From: GWB1-37-8 sp964646925
GTDB lineage: Bacteria > Patescibacteriota > Microgenomatia > Levybacterales > UBA12049
DNA length: 24,304 nucleotides
Direction of reading: 5' to 3'
Assembly: GCA_964646925.1 (NCBI GenBank)
Contig: CAZYIC010000012.1
Coordinates: 1-24,304 of the forward strand
How positions within the stretch are numbered: position 1 is the first letter of the stretch; each line of letters begins with the position of its first letter. Shown in pieces: positions 8,487 through 15,905 of this stretch. Made by a program: the position numbers and the translations under genes. The notes below the pieces were generated by a model. It was not told where the DNA came from. It did no database searches and was given only the letters and a program-made list of their open reading frames with translations.

Positions 8487-8969
8487 TTAATGAACGGAGA
8501 CAATTGCGTAGGTGATTTTTCCGGCTGGGGCTTCGACTTGAACTTTCTCTCCAACTCTCTTGCCAATCAAAACTTTGCCAAGAGGAGATTCATGGGATAT
8601 TTTTTTGTTTGTTGGGTCCGCTTCCCATTCTCCGACAACCGTAAAAACTTCTTTTTTGCCATTTGAGTGAAGCGTTACGGTTGACCCCAATTTAACAGCG
8701 CTATTTGAAGTTTTAGCATCTCTTATAACAACAGCTTGTTTAAGAATAATCTCCAGCTCGTCGATTCTTCCGTCTATAAATGTCAGCTCTTCACGAGACG
8801 CAACATATTCTGCGTTTTCCGATAAATCTCCCATATTGCGAGCTTGACTAACGCGTCCCAAAATTTCCGGACGTTTTTTATTTACCAGCTCATCGTATTC
8901 TTTTTTGAGCTCCGCCAAACCTTCTTTTGTTAAGTAAACTTTTTTTGTATCCATATCGTCCCTAAACAC
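8487..8969 (-). CDS. greA: Transcription elongation factor GreA
   Basis: Stimulates the intrinsic cleavage activity of RNA polymerase to rescue backtracked complexes. The N-terminal coiled coil (about residues 15-80) carries the tip motif GDLSENAEY with the acidic catalytic residues. The C-terminal FKBP-like domain ends ESPLGKVLIGKRVGEKVQV...YAIVSVH. The length is about 160 aa, as usual. The start is chosen as GTG 8969 because GGAGG (8983-8979) stands 9 nt upstream; ATG 8954, five codons inside, is the alternative. This is one of the few genes here with a strong Shine-Dalgarno, and that site is paired in a leader hairpin. A TTGACA/17/TATATT promoter lies at 9049-9021. Confidence 0.94.
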   Translation of the reverse strand: MFRDDMDTKKVYLTKEGLAELKKEYDELVNKKRPEILGRVSQARNMGDLSENAEYVASREELTFIDGRIDELEIILKQAVVIRDAKTSNSAVKLGSTVTLHSNGKKEVFTVVGEWEADPTNKKISHESPLGKVLIGKRVGEKVQVEAPAGKITYAIVSVH

Positions 8970-8974
8970 TTAAA

Positions 8975-9004
8975 AATCCCTCCTTTTTTTAGTGTCGAGG
9001 GATT
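8975..9004 (-). promoter_or_regulatory. greA leader hairpin sequestering the ribosome-binding site
   Basis: On the minus strand AATCCCTC and GAGGGATT form a perfect 8-bp stem around a 14-nt loop (GACACT then A7 G). The 3' arm contains most of the GGAGG Shine-Dalgarno. The hairpin begins about 10 nt into a leader of about 45 nt. It is followed by TTT, so a weak terminator is a second reading. Either would make greA expression depend on the leader structure (inference). Confidence 0.6.
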
Positions 9005-9020
9005 GTTATTGGGCAAGGAA

Positions 9021-9049
9021 AATATATATTAAATAGACATTTTTGTCAA
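9021..9049 (-). promoter_or_regulatory. greA promoter
   Basis: Minus-strand TTGACA (9049-9044), a 17-bp spacer and TATATT (9026-9021). The predicted start near 9014 gives a leader of about 45 nt containing the hairpin. Confidence 0.65.
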
Positions 9050-9066
9050 TGACCTCTAGTAACTAA

Positions 9067-10092
9067 TTACATAGGTCTAAATTTCGAGACCAAATCGTAA
9101 GCTCTTTCTTTGTTTTTTTCCGAAACCAACACTTCTACCAGCCCAGCCTGCCCTTCGGAACCCGAGCGTTGTGGAGGTTGACCATAATAAAGAACGGTGC
9201 TCAAGGGAGCTGTCAAAATTAAAGGCAACACTACAAGATCCTCTTCTCCGTTAACTTGCAAAACAATTTTATCTCTTGCTCCTAATTGAAAGATTTTGGA
9301 AAGTTTCTTGAAAAGGTTTGATGAAATATATCCGGCTGGATTATCAGCATAAAAAATCTTTTCATCTCCGTCAAAACCTAATTCCTCAATGTTTGTAAAC
9401 TTTTTTTCCCTGTTAACTTTAAAATCTATTACCGAAATATTTTGCCCTAAGGATTTTTCGTTAAAGGTTTTTGTCGTAACATCTCCAACGGTAATTATTA
9501 ATGCGTCTTTTTTTATCGCTGGCTTATTTTCTTTAAATATTTTCCCAAATGGTTTTTTAAGTTCTTCTCGTAAATTTTCCGGAAGAATCAAGTTTTTTTT
9601 AAACCATAAGGGATTTACATAAAGCTTGCCCGATCTGTTTATTGCGCCATTTCTAATTCTTGCAGATGAAATAAGCTTCCCATCAGAAGCTTTAACCGAA
9701 GGAGCAACTAAAATATTTAAATCCTTTAGTCCTAATTTCTTTCTTCTTGCATTAATTATTTCTGCGCCTTCTTTTGTTTCTTGCGAAACAACAATTGCGT
9801 CAATTTCTAAACTTTTATCAAGTGTCTGACCAAACAAATCATTTATTTCAACTACTCTTACTTTGTCTAAAATATTTCTATTTTTTAGAAATTCCAAAAC
9901 TTCATTTTTTCTTGCTTCAAAGGACTCTATTTTTGATATTTGATTTTTGATATTTGATTTCTTAATGTACTGGTCACTCATTATTCCAACAATATATTTA
10001 TTACCAACAGAAAAAACATATCTCAAAAAGGATTCGTGTCCTTTGTGAAAATGGTCAAATGTCCCCCCGCAAACAATCAAATTATTGGCCAT
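9067..10092 (-). CDS. Bifunctional archaeal-type phosphopantetheine adenylyltransferase / GTP-dependent dephospho-CoA kinase
   Basis: Predicted to carry out the last two steps of CoA synthesis: phosphopantetheine plus ATP to dephospho-CoA, then GTP-dependent phosphorylation to CoA. Residues 1-160 are a nucleotidyltransferase of the archaeal/eukaryotic PPAT type (VCGGTFDHFHKGH at 7-19 with HxGH, ISSARIR at 141-147), not the bacterial CoaD type. Residues 180-341 match the DUF359 GTP-dependent dephospho-CoA kinase: GDVTT (203-207), VIDFKVNRE, NPAGYIS (251-257), VNGEEDLVVLP (280-290) and LYYGQP (301-306). Between LYYGQP and GLVEV a GC-rich insert adds about ten residues (PQRSGSEGQA), and a 7-bp-period repeat encodes KSNIKNQISKIE near residue 50. 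It starts inside the solute-binding-protein gene (11-bp overlap). Confidence 0.85.
   Translation of the reverse strand: MANNLIVCGGTFDHFHKGHESFLRYVFSVGNKYIVGIMSDQYIKKSNIKNQISKIESFEARKNEVLEFLKNRNILDKVRVVEINDLFGQTLDKSLEIDAIVVSQETKEGAEIINARRKKLGLKDLNILVAPSVKASDGKLISSARIRNGAINRSGKLYVNPLWFKKNLILPENLREELKKPFGKIFKENKPAIKKDALIITVGDVTTKTFNEKSLGQNISVIDFKVNREKKFTNIEELGFDGDEKIFYADNPAGYISSNLFKKLSKIFQLGARDKIVLQVNGEEDLVVLPLILTAPLSTVLYYGQPPQRSGSEGQAGLVEVLVSEKNKERAYDLVSKFRPM
9144..9176. repeat. GC-rich insert in the dephospho-CoA kinase domain
   Basis: A G+C-rich stretch containing CCTTCGG and CGAGCG in AT-rich coding sequence, read on the minus strand as PQRSGSEGQA. It falls exactly between the conserved LYYGQP and GLVEV elements, which are nearly contiguous in the family. 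This is the reason for calling it an insertion. Confidence 0.6.
9930..9960. repeat. AT-rich 7-bp-period array in the PPAT domain
   Basis: Minus-strand units ATCAAAT / ATCAAAA alternate four times with a strict 7-bp period. They are translated in frame as SNIKNQISKI in the loop after the YIVGIMSDQYI strand of the PPAT domain. Confidence 0.7.
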
Positions 10093-11479
10093 ATTGATTT
10101 AGAGTTTGTGCTATAGATTGAGAAAGCGCTTCGGCTGCGCTCTGAGGAGATGCGCCCTTCAATATTGAATCTACCGCAATGCCAAGAGCAGTATTGCTCT
10201 TTAAATTTAGTCCATTGTCATATGTGCCATCCACAAAAAAGGAGGATACGGCAAACTGTGCGTTTTGAACAAAAGAATAAACTATAGAACTTTTTAAGCT
10301 ATCTGCTAAATCTAGTCTTGCATACGGCTCTCCAAAATTTCTTGTTTTTGAAGCCTCTGCATATAATTTTTGCGCTGTTTCTTTTTCCGAAAGATATTTC
10401 AGAAAAAGAAGCGCTTCTTTTTGATACTTGGTCTTACCGGAAACTCCCTCAACCCAATAACTTGCAATAGTCGCATTTGTACCCGGTAAAGTTGGCACGG
10501 GATAAATGTCAAATGAAAGATTTGGATTCATGGATTTTATTGTGAAAAAATCTGAAGAATAACCAAAATACATTGCCAAAGATCCTGCTGCAAACATTTT
10601 GATGGATGAATCAAGCGTATTATCCCAAATATTCGAGACGGGCAAAGCAAAAGAAGTATAGAAATTTAATGCGTCGCCTGCCGCCTCGGAATTTGCAGAA
10701 ATATTACTTAAATTAACTCCATTCTGAACAAAAAGCATTGATATTATGTCCGGGGCGTGAGTAATGTTATCGTATGTTCCCATAGCCGCTCCGGCTGTTT
10801 TTATATTATTGTTTTCATCCTTAACGGTCAGCTGTCTTGCATAATTTACGAATTCTATCCAGGAAACCGGAGCCTTAAGACCGGCTGCCTGAAAGAGCTC
10901 TTTATTGATATAAAGATTCAAAGTGTCAATCTGCAAAGGCATGCCGTAAATTGCGCCATTTTTTACCAGGTCTTTTATAGCAACCGGATAATAATTATTG
11001 GCAAAATCTTCTTTGGAAATAGTATTGCTAGGAAGAGGAAGAAGAATGTCTAAAAGCATGGGAACCCATGAGTTATGGAATCTGAAAATATCCGGACCGT
11101 TACCCTGACTGGAACGCGTTACCAATTTTTCCCGATAATCTTTTATCTCCTGCTTTGAATATTCGATTTTGATATTCGGATTAATCTTTTCAAAATCGGA
11201 AATTATAGGATTAACTACGGAAGCATCTTCAAATAATCCCCAGTATGTCAATGTAATTTCGCTGTTATTTCCCCCTTCAAAGAACTTAGGTATTGCAAAT
11301 TTAAAAACAATAAAGACAATTGTCAAAAAGATGCATATTCCCAGTGAAATCTTCAATATCTTAAAAAAAAATGAAGGAGGGGGTGATGTTGGCAATTCTT
11401 GCGGAATTGGAGGGACAATCGGATTACCTACCGCGCTCTCCGGTTGTTTCTCGTTTTGAAAGATTGTACTCTCATCCAT
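10082..11479 (-). CDS. Membrane-anchored family 1 extracellular solute-binding protein
   Basis: A 465-aa protein of the sugar-type (UgpB/MalE-like) ABC solute-binding family. A Pro-rich cytoplasmic N-terminus (residues 1-36) precedes one membrane helix (about 38-62), and there is no lipobox. The binding domain starts ITLTYWGLFEDASVVNPIIS and contains the hallmark GNGPDIFRFHNSWVPMLLD and AAGSLAMYFGYSSD segments. It would sit on the outer face of the membrane and capture a carbohydrate or other solute. No permease or ATPase gene lies next to it, which is unusual. It may work with transporters elsewhere or act as a sensor. The downstream CoA gene begins 11 bp before its stop. Confidence 0.85.
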   Translation of the reverse strand: MDESTIFQNEKQPESAVGNPIVPPIPQELPTSPPPSFFFKILKISLGICIFLTIVFIVFKFAIPKFFEGGNNSEITLTYWGLFEDASVVNPIISDFEKINPNIKIEYSKQEIKDYREKLVTRSSQGNGPDIFRFHNSWVPMLLDILLPLPSNTISKEDFANNYYPVAIKDLVKNGAIYGMPLQIDTLNLYINKELFQAAGLKAPVSWIEFVNYARQLTVKDENNNIKTAGAAMGTYDNITHAPDIISMLFVQNGVNLSNISANSEAAGDALNFYTSFALPVSNIWDNTLDSSIKMFAAGSLAMYFGYSSDFFTIKSMNPNLSFDIYPVPTLPGTNATIASYWVEGVSGKTKYQKEALLFLKYLSEKETAQKLYAEASKTRNFGEPYARLDLADSLKSSIVYSFVQNAQFAVSSFFVDGTYDNGLNLKSNTALGIAVDSILKGASPQSAAEALSQSIAQTLNQYGQ

Positions 11480-11501
11480 ACCTTATATTTCCTATATTTA
11501 G

Positions 11502-11507
11502 TATAAT
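11502..11507 (+). promoter_or_regulatory. -10 box upstream of the VanW gene
   Basis: TATAAT 33 bp before the VanW ATG. The predicted leader is about 26 nt with no Shine-Dalgarno. No clear -35 is visible. Confidence 0.4.
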
Positions 11508-11539
11508 AGGTACCGATTAGTATATCAAATTAGCTCCCT

Positions 11540-12958
11540 ATGAAGATTAAAGGCATTAAAAAAAGAATTTTTATACAAACTTTCAAAGCGCTCTTTTGGT
11601 TTGTAACCGGAGCGCTTCTAGCCTTTTTCTTACTAACGAGTTTTACATTTATCATATTTGAAAAAATAAATTCCAATGTTGTTTATCCTGGCATTATGGT
11701 TGAAAACATAGATTTGGGAGGAAAAACAGAAAACCAGGTAGCTCAGATTTTTGCAAAAAAAAATGAAAATATAGGCAATACTTTATTTACTTTTTCAAAT
11801 GATAATGATGTTGCGACAATTTCAGCTAAAGACTTAAATTTCGGTTATGATCAAGATCTTATTGCCAAACAAGCCATAAGCCTCGGCAAATCTGACAATT
11901 TACTTTCAAATATCAGCCTCGTTCTTCAAACATACTTTAAAGGACTAAGCTTGCAATCGGCGTATCATTATTCCGAGAACAAACTATCCGTAACAATGCT
12001 TCCTTTTATAAAAAAAATAAATAAAGAGCCTGTTGATGCACTTTTCAATTTCCAAAATGGAAAAGTTATCACCTTTAAACCATCCGAAGATGGTCAAATG
12101 GTTGACGTAGAAAAAATAAAGGAAAATTTGAATTCATTATTTGGAAAAATAGCAGAGAAACGAAAGTCGGAAATAATCATTCCAATTGCGATCAAAACTC
12201 TTAAACCTAAAATCACTACGGACAAAGCAAATAATTTAGGCATAAAAGAGCTTATCGGGAAAGGAACTTCGCTTTTTCAGCACTCTATACCAAGTAGGAT
12301 TTTTAACATAACCCTTGCCGCCGGACGCATAAATGGTATTTTGATTGCTCCGAATGATACATTTTCTTTTAATAAAGCGCTTGGGGATGTTTCTTCCTTT
12401 ACGGGATACCAGAAGGCATACATAATACAAAACGGCAAGACAATTCTGGGCGACGGAGGAGGAGTTTGTCAAGTATCAACAACTTTTTTTCGTGCGCTTT
12501 TAAACGCGGGTCTTCCGATTATTGAAAGAAACGCCCATGCATATAGAGTCGGTTATTATGAACAGGATAGTCTGCCGGGACTGGATGCTACTATTTATGT
12601 ACCCACGGTCGATTTAAAATTTACAAATGACACCAGTGATTATATTTTGGTGCAAACCGAAGTTGACGAGAATCTACAAAAACTTTCTATTTTTCTATAT
12701 GGAACACAAGACGGAAGAACTATCAGTATAAGTCAGCCCATTATCACAAATAGAACTCCGCCTCCTCCCGATCTTTATCAAGATGATCCGACTCTACCCA
12801 AAGGAATCATAAAACAAATAGATTACAAGGCAGAAGGATCAAGAGTTTCTTTCACAAGAGAAGTAACAAAAAATGGGAAGAAAATTATATCTGATAAATT
12901 TATATCAAATTATGCTCCCTGGCAATCGGTATTCCTAAGAGGAACGAAGGAAAACTAA
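11540..12958 (+). CDS. VanW family protein with peptidoglycan-binding-like domain
   Basis: A membrane-anchored envelope protein of 472 aa. There is one membrane helix at about residues 16-40. An extracytoplasmic domain of the PG_binding_4 type follows (VVYPGIMVENIDLGGKTENQ onward). The VanW domain has FSFNKALGDVSSFTGYQKA (from about 274) and the family-defining GDGGGVCQVSTTFFRALLNA (about 303-324). A beta-rich C-terminal tail follows. VanW proteins occur in glycopeptide-resistance clusters, but their biochemical role is not settled; a function in cell-wall metabolism is inferred. It diverges from the solute-binding-protein gene across a 60-bp spacer. Confidence 0.9.
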   Translation: MKIKGIKKRIFIQTFKALFWFVTGALLAFFLLTSFTFIIFEKINSNVVYPGIMVENIDLGGKTENQVAQIFAKKNENIGNTLFTFSNDNDVATISAKDLNFGYDQDLIAKQAISLGKSDNLLSNISLVLQTYFKGLSLQSAYHYSENKLSVTMLPFIKKINKEPVDALFNFQNGKVITFKPSEDGQMVDVEKIKENLNSLFGKIAEKRKSEIIIPIAIKTLKPKITTDKANNLGIKELIGKGTSLFQHSIPSRIFNITLAAGRINGILIAPNDTFSFNKALGDVSSFTGYQKAYIIQNGKTILGDGGGVCQVSTTFFRALLNAGLPIIERNAHAYRVGYYEQDSLPGLDATIYVPTVDLKFTNDTSDYILVQTEVDENLQKLSIFLYGTQDGRTISISQPIITNRTPPPPDLYQDDPTLPKGIIKQIDYKAEGSRVSFTREVTKNGKKIISDKFISNYAPWQSVFLRGTKEN

Positions 12959-13015
12959 TTTGAAATTTGAAATTTAAAATTTTCAATGAAAATTAAAAAT
13001 TGAAAATTAAAAATT
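12959..13015. repeat. AT-rich 7-bp-period array between VanW and the nucleotidyltransferase
   Basis: The whole 57-bp gap consists of heptamers such as TTTGAAA, TGAAAAT and TAAAAAT in a 7-bp register. It runs into the ATG of the next gene and leaves no room for a Shine-Dalgarno. Confidence 0.7.
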
Positions 13016-13489
13016 ATGAAAAAAATATTAAGCATAAAGGAAGCGATTGAAATTGCGCAGAAAATTAAAAAAAAGAATAAGTCGATTGTGGTGGCTGGAG
13101 GTTTTTTTGACATCTTACATCTGGGCCACATTAAATTTTTGGAAAATGCAAAAAAACAAGGGGATTGTCTTTTCGTATTATTGGAAGACGATGACAAATT
13201 AAGACAAATGAAAGGCTCCTCAAGACCAATTAATTCTCAAAAAGATAGGGCGATAATTTTGTCTTCTATTCAAAGCGTTGATTACGTAGTTTTGCTAAAA
13301 AATATGACAAATAACAAACAGTATGATAAACTCCTAACTCAAATAACGCCCGGTGTAATTGCAACAACAGATGATGACCCATATATAAATCATAAAAAAA
13401 GACAGGCGAAGTTAGTGCATGGAAAAGTTATACGCGTTATAAAAAGACTTCCCAAATATTCAACAACCGTGCTTGCTAAAAAAATATGA
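13016..13489 (+). CDS. Cytidylyltransferase-like nucleotidyltransferase (RfaE/GCT type)
   Basis: A small (157 aa) single-domain enzyme of the HxGH nucleotidyltransferase superfamily. VVAGGFFDILHLGHIKFLE (residues 25-43) carries HLGH at 35-38. The DDDKLRQMKGSSRPINSQKDRAIIL segment resembles ADP-heptose and glycerol-3-phosphate cytidylyltransferases. The C-terminal KRLPKYSTTVLAKKI stands where the usual second nucleotide-binding motif (STT) is found. It probably couples a nucleotide to a phosphorylated sugar or alcohol for envelope synthesis; the substrate is not determined. Its stop overlaps the next gene's ATG (ATGA), so the two are translationally coupled. Confidence 0.85.
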   Translation: MKKILSIKEAIEIAQKIKKKNKSIVVAGGFFDILHLGHIKFLENAKKQGDCLFVLLEDDDKLRQMKGSSRPINSQKDRAIILSSIQSVDYVVLLKNMTNNKQYDKLLTQITPGVIATTDDDPYINHKKRQAKLVHGKVIRVIKRLPKYSTTVLAKKI

Positions 13490-13944
13490 AAAAAGTGCTT
13501 TTATTATTCGGATTGTTTTTTGTCTTGGTTTTCGGAATGGTTTTTGCGCAAAATTATTTAAAAACAAAAACTCCAACAGTCGCAATAAATAACCGCATTT
13601 TTGAATTAAAGGTTGCCGAATCGCAAAAGGAAAAAGAAATAGGATTATCCGCAACCAAATCCCTGCAGGAAAATCAAGGCATGATCTTCATGTTTGACAA
13701 GCCGGATTATTATCCCTTCTGGATGAAGAACATGACAATCCCGATTGACATTATTTATATTAACAATGACAAAATTGTTACGATTATAGACAATGCGCTT
13801 CCCCCAAAAAACCAGGATGAAAAACTAACAATATACACCCCTCTTGAAGCATCAAACAGGGTTCTGGAAATTAAAGCAGGACTTTCCAAAACATACAATT
13901 TTAAAAAAGGTGACAATGTACGATATGAAAATTTTAGCAATTGA
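13486..13944 (+). CDS. DUF192 family exported protein
   Basis: A 152-aa protein with an N-terminal signal peptide or anchor (residues 1-21, LLLFGLFFVLVFGMVFAQ) and a compact DUF192 beta domain. The diagnostic elements are EIGLSATKSLQENQGMIFMF, PFWMKNMTIPIDIIYI and the C-terminal LEIKAG. The family is widespread and of unknown biochemical function. It starts at ATG 13486 inside the stop of the nucleotidyltransferase gene, and its own 3' end overlaps the start of tsaD by 20 bp, so three genes are tightly coupled. Confidence 0.9.
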   Translation: MKKVLLLFGLFFVLVFGMVFAQNYLKTKTPTVAINNRIFELKVAESQKEKEIGLSATKSLQENQGMIFMFDKPDYYPFWMKNMTIPIDIIYINNDKIVTIIDNALPPKNQDEKLTIYTPLEASNRVLEIKAGLSKTYNFKKGDNVRYENFSN

Positions 13945-15001
13945 GACGAGTTGCGATGAGACGGGAGCGGCAATTGTCTTTAAAGATTCCTCCAAAAATC
14001 ATGTAAGAATATTGTCAAATGTCATTGCGTCATCTTTAATTCTCCACTCAAAAACCGGCGGAATTATACCTGAAGTTGCAGCCCGCGAACAGGTAAAATA
14101 TATAATTCCCGTCATCAAAAAAGCAATTGAAAATTGCAAATTGAAAATTAAAAATTTAGATGCTATTGCAGTTACTGTTGGTCCCGGACTAATCGGATCG
14201 CTTTTGGTGGGAGTTGAAACCGCCAAAACATTAGCCTATCTTTGGAAAAAACCCATAATACCGGTGAATCATTTGCTTGGTCACATCTACGCAAATTGGC
14301 TAACGGCTAACGACTCGCCTCGCGCCAGCCTCGCCGAGTCTAGGCGGGGCGAAGCGGGCCAAAGACCAAAGACTATTGAATTCCCCGCCCTCTCTCTTCT
14401 TGTCTCAGGCGGGCATACGGACCTGATTTTAATGAAAGGTCATGGGAATTTTGAGTGGCTGGGCGGAACCAGGGATGATGCGGCAGGAGAAGCTTTTGAC
14501 AAAATCGGAAGACTCTTAAATCTTCCTTATCCCGCAGGTCCCAAGATAGAAAAACTGGCAGAGAAAGGAAATCCGGAAGCTTTTAATTTTCCGCGCCCGA
14601 TGATTTATTCTAAAAATTTTGATTTTTCCTTCTCCGGTTTAAAAACAGCAATATTAAGAGAAGTAAAAACAATAAAACAATTTAACAATTTAACAATTTC
14701 TAATCTTTGCGCTTCTGCTCAAAAGGCAATTGTAGACGTACTTGTTCAAAAAACTATTAAAGCGGCAAAAAAATACAATGTAAAATCTATCCTGTTGGGC
14801 GGCGGCGTTGCTTCAAATCAAAAACTCCGTGACGAACTCGAACTAAACGCTAAACACGATACGCTAGACGCTAAAATTTTTGTTCCAAACAAAAATTTGT
14901 GTACCGACAACGCCGCAATGATCGCATCCTTTGCTTTATTTAATTACAAACCGACTCCATGGCAAACGCTCACTGCCAACCCCGAACTGTACTTTGATTA
15001 A
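13925..15001 (+). CDS. tsaD: tRNA N6-adenosine threonylcarbamoyltransferase TsaD
   Basis: Transfers threonylcarbamoyl to A37 of ANN-decoding tRNAs, an essential modification. Motifs: MKILAIETSCDETGAAIVF (N-terminus, nucleotide site), NHLLGHIYANW with the metal-binding histidines, LLVSGGHTDLI, GGTRDDAAGEAFDKIGRLL, LLGGGVASNQKLRDEL and TDNAAMIAS. The frame is open upstream to 13844, but ATG 13925 is chosen because it gives the canonical MKILAIETSCDET start, preceded by AGGTGA (ATG 13916 is a close alternative). Between HIYANW and PALSLLVSGGH there is a foreign-looking GC-rich insert (about NDSPRASLAESRRGEAGQ). Two AT-rich repeat arrays also lie in the gene. Confidence 0.94.
   Translation: MKILAIETSCDETGAAIVFKDSSKNHVRILSNVIASSLILHSKTGGIIPEVAAREQVKYIIPVIKKAIENCKLKIKNLDAIAVTVGPGLIGSLLVGVETAKTLAYLWKKPIIPVNHLLGHIYANWLTANDSPRASLAESRRGEAGQRPKTIEFPALSLLVSGGHTDLILMKGHGNFEWLGGTRDDAAGEAFDKIGRLLNLPYPAGPKIEKLAEKGNPEAFNFPRPMIYSKNFDFSFSGLKTAILREVKTIKQFNNLTISNLCASAQKAIVDVLVQKTIKAAKKYNVKSILLGGGVASNQKLRDELELNAKHDTLDAKIFVPNKNLCTDNAAMIASFALFNYKPTPWQTLTANPELYFD
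14124..14157. repeat. AT-rich 7-bp-period array in tsaD
   Basis: Heptamers CAATTGA, AAATTGC, AAATTGA, AAATTAA and AAATTTA in register, translated as AIENCKLKIKNL. The second unit has TGC where the repeat would give the in-frame stop TGA. Confidence 0.75.
14312..14360. repeat. GC-rich insert in tsaD
   Basis: A markedly GC-rich block with an inverted repeat GACTCG (14312-14317) / CGAGTC (14335-14340). It is read in frame as roughly DSPRASLAESRRGEAGQ in a variable surface loop between two invariant TsaD motifs. Confidence 0.7.
14678..14699. repeat. AT-rich 8-bp direct repeat in tsaD
   Basis: CAATTTAA twice followed by CAATTT, translated as QFNNLTI. It is related in sequence to the 7-bp arrays but has an 8-bp period. 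Confidence 0.55.
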
Positions 15002-15008
15002 GACAGCT

Positions 15009-15017
15009 GATATAATC
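15009..15017 (+). promoter_or_regulatory. Extended -10 promoter of the polysaccharide deacetylase gene
   Basis: TGATATAAT is a perfect extended -10. The predicted start near 15024 gives a 12-nt leader without a Shine-Dalgarno. Confidence 0.5.
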
Positions 15018-15035
15018 TCCTCCTAAAATTATTTT

Positions 15036-15890
15036 ATGATTACAAAAGCATTGCAAAGACGGGTTATTCTGTTAATTTATCTTGCATTTTCACTTTTTAC
15101 AATACACATAATCGAACATTATAAAGAAATTGCTGTTCTGCCAAAATTAATATTTGCATCATCAAAAACCCAACGCACGCTAACATATACTCCAAAACTA
15201 AATCCCTTAAAATCTTTTAAAGCGCCAATTCTTGTATACCACTATGTGGAATATGTGCAAGATGAAAAAGATACGATTAGAAAATCATTAAATATCGTCC
15301 CTTCAGTTTTTACAGCGCAGGTTGAAACCCTAAAAAATGCAGGCTATACATTTATTACTCCAAAAGAAATAGCTGAAATACTTGATGGAAGAAAAAAACT
15401 TCCCCAAAAACCAATCGTTTTGTCTTTTGATGATGGATATAGAGACTTTTATACCGATGTATTTCCCATACTTAAAAAATACAATATAAAAAGTATTATT
15501 TACGTTGTTTCGGGATTTTTAGACAAACCAAATTATTTATTGATTGAACAGCTTAAGGAAATTGCAGAAAGCGGGTTGGTTGAGATAGGGGCACATACGG
15601 TAAATCATGCAGTACTCAAAGGCATCCCTTTGGAAATGGCAAAATACGAAATTGAGGAATCTAAAAAACAATTAGAAAATTTGCTAAATATTTCTGTAGT
15701 TTCTTTTGCGTACCCCCACGGACAATTTGATAATCAAGTAATTAATCTTATAAAAGATGCCGGATTTAGATCGGCAGTCACAACAACGCATGGATTTGAA
15801 ATAAATCATGAAAATAAATATTCTCTGTACCGCATCCACCCGGGCAATAAAACAGATACCCGTCTCCTCAACTCCCTGGAACAAAATTAA
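15036..15890 (+). CDS. Polysaccharide deacetylase (NodB domain), membrane-anchored
   Basis: Carbohydrate esterase family 4-type enzyme that removes acetyl groups from cell-wall or capsular polysaccharide. An N-terminal hydrophobic segment (about residues 8-28) is a signal anchor. The NodB core has SFDDGYRD (about 130-137, with the catalytic and metal-binding Asp pair), GAHTVNHAVL (about 185-194, His-x3-His metal site), SFAYPHGQFD and a C-terminal YRIHPGN. At 284 aa it is of ordinary size. It follows tsaD by 34 bp but has its own extended -10 promoter. The substrate is inferred only from the family. Confidence 0.9.
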   Translation: MITKALQRRVILLIYLAFSLFTIHIIEHYKEIAVLPKLIFASSKTQRTLTYTPKLNPLKSFKAPILVYHYVEYVQDEKDTIRKSLNIVPSVFTAQVETLKNAGYTFITPKEIAEILDGRKKLPQKPIVLSFDDGYRDFYTDVFPILKKYNIKSIIYVVSGFLDKPNYLLIEQLKEIAESGLVEIGAHTVNHAVLKGIPLEMAKYEIEESKKQLENLLNISVVSFAYPHGQFDNQVINLIKDAGFRSAVTTTHGFEINHENKYSLYRIHPGNKTDTRLLNSLEQN

Positions 15891-15905
15891 ATTTAGAATT
15901 TAGCC

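Noticed and set aside
12959..13015. CRISPR-like or terminator reading of the AT-rich repeat
   Set aside because: Units are only 7 bp with no spacers, and there is no GC stem; it belongs with the other heptamer arrays.
13844..13924. Longer N-terminus for TsaD
   Set aside because: The extra 27 residues overlap DUF192 in another frame and do not resemble TsaD; MKILAIETSCDET at 13925 is the canonical start.
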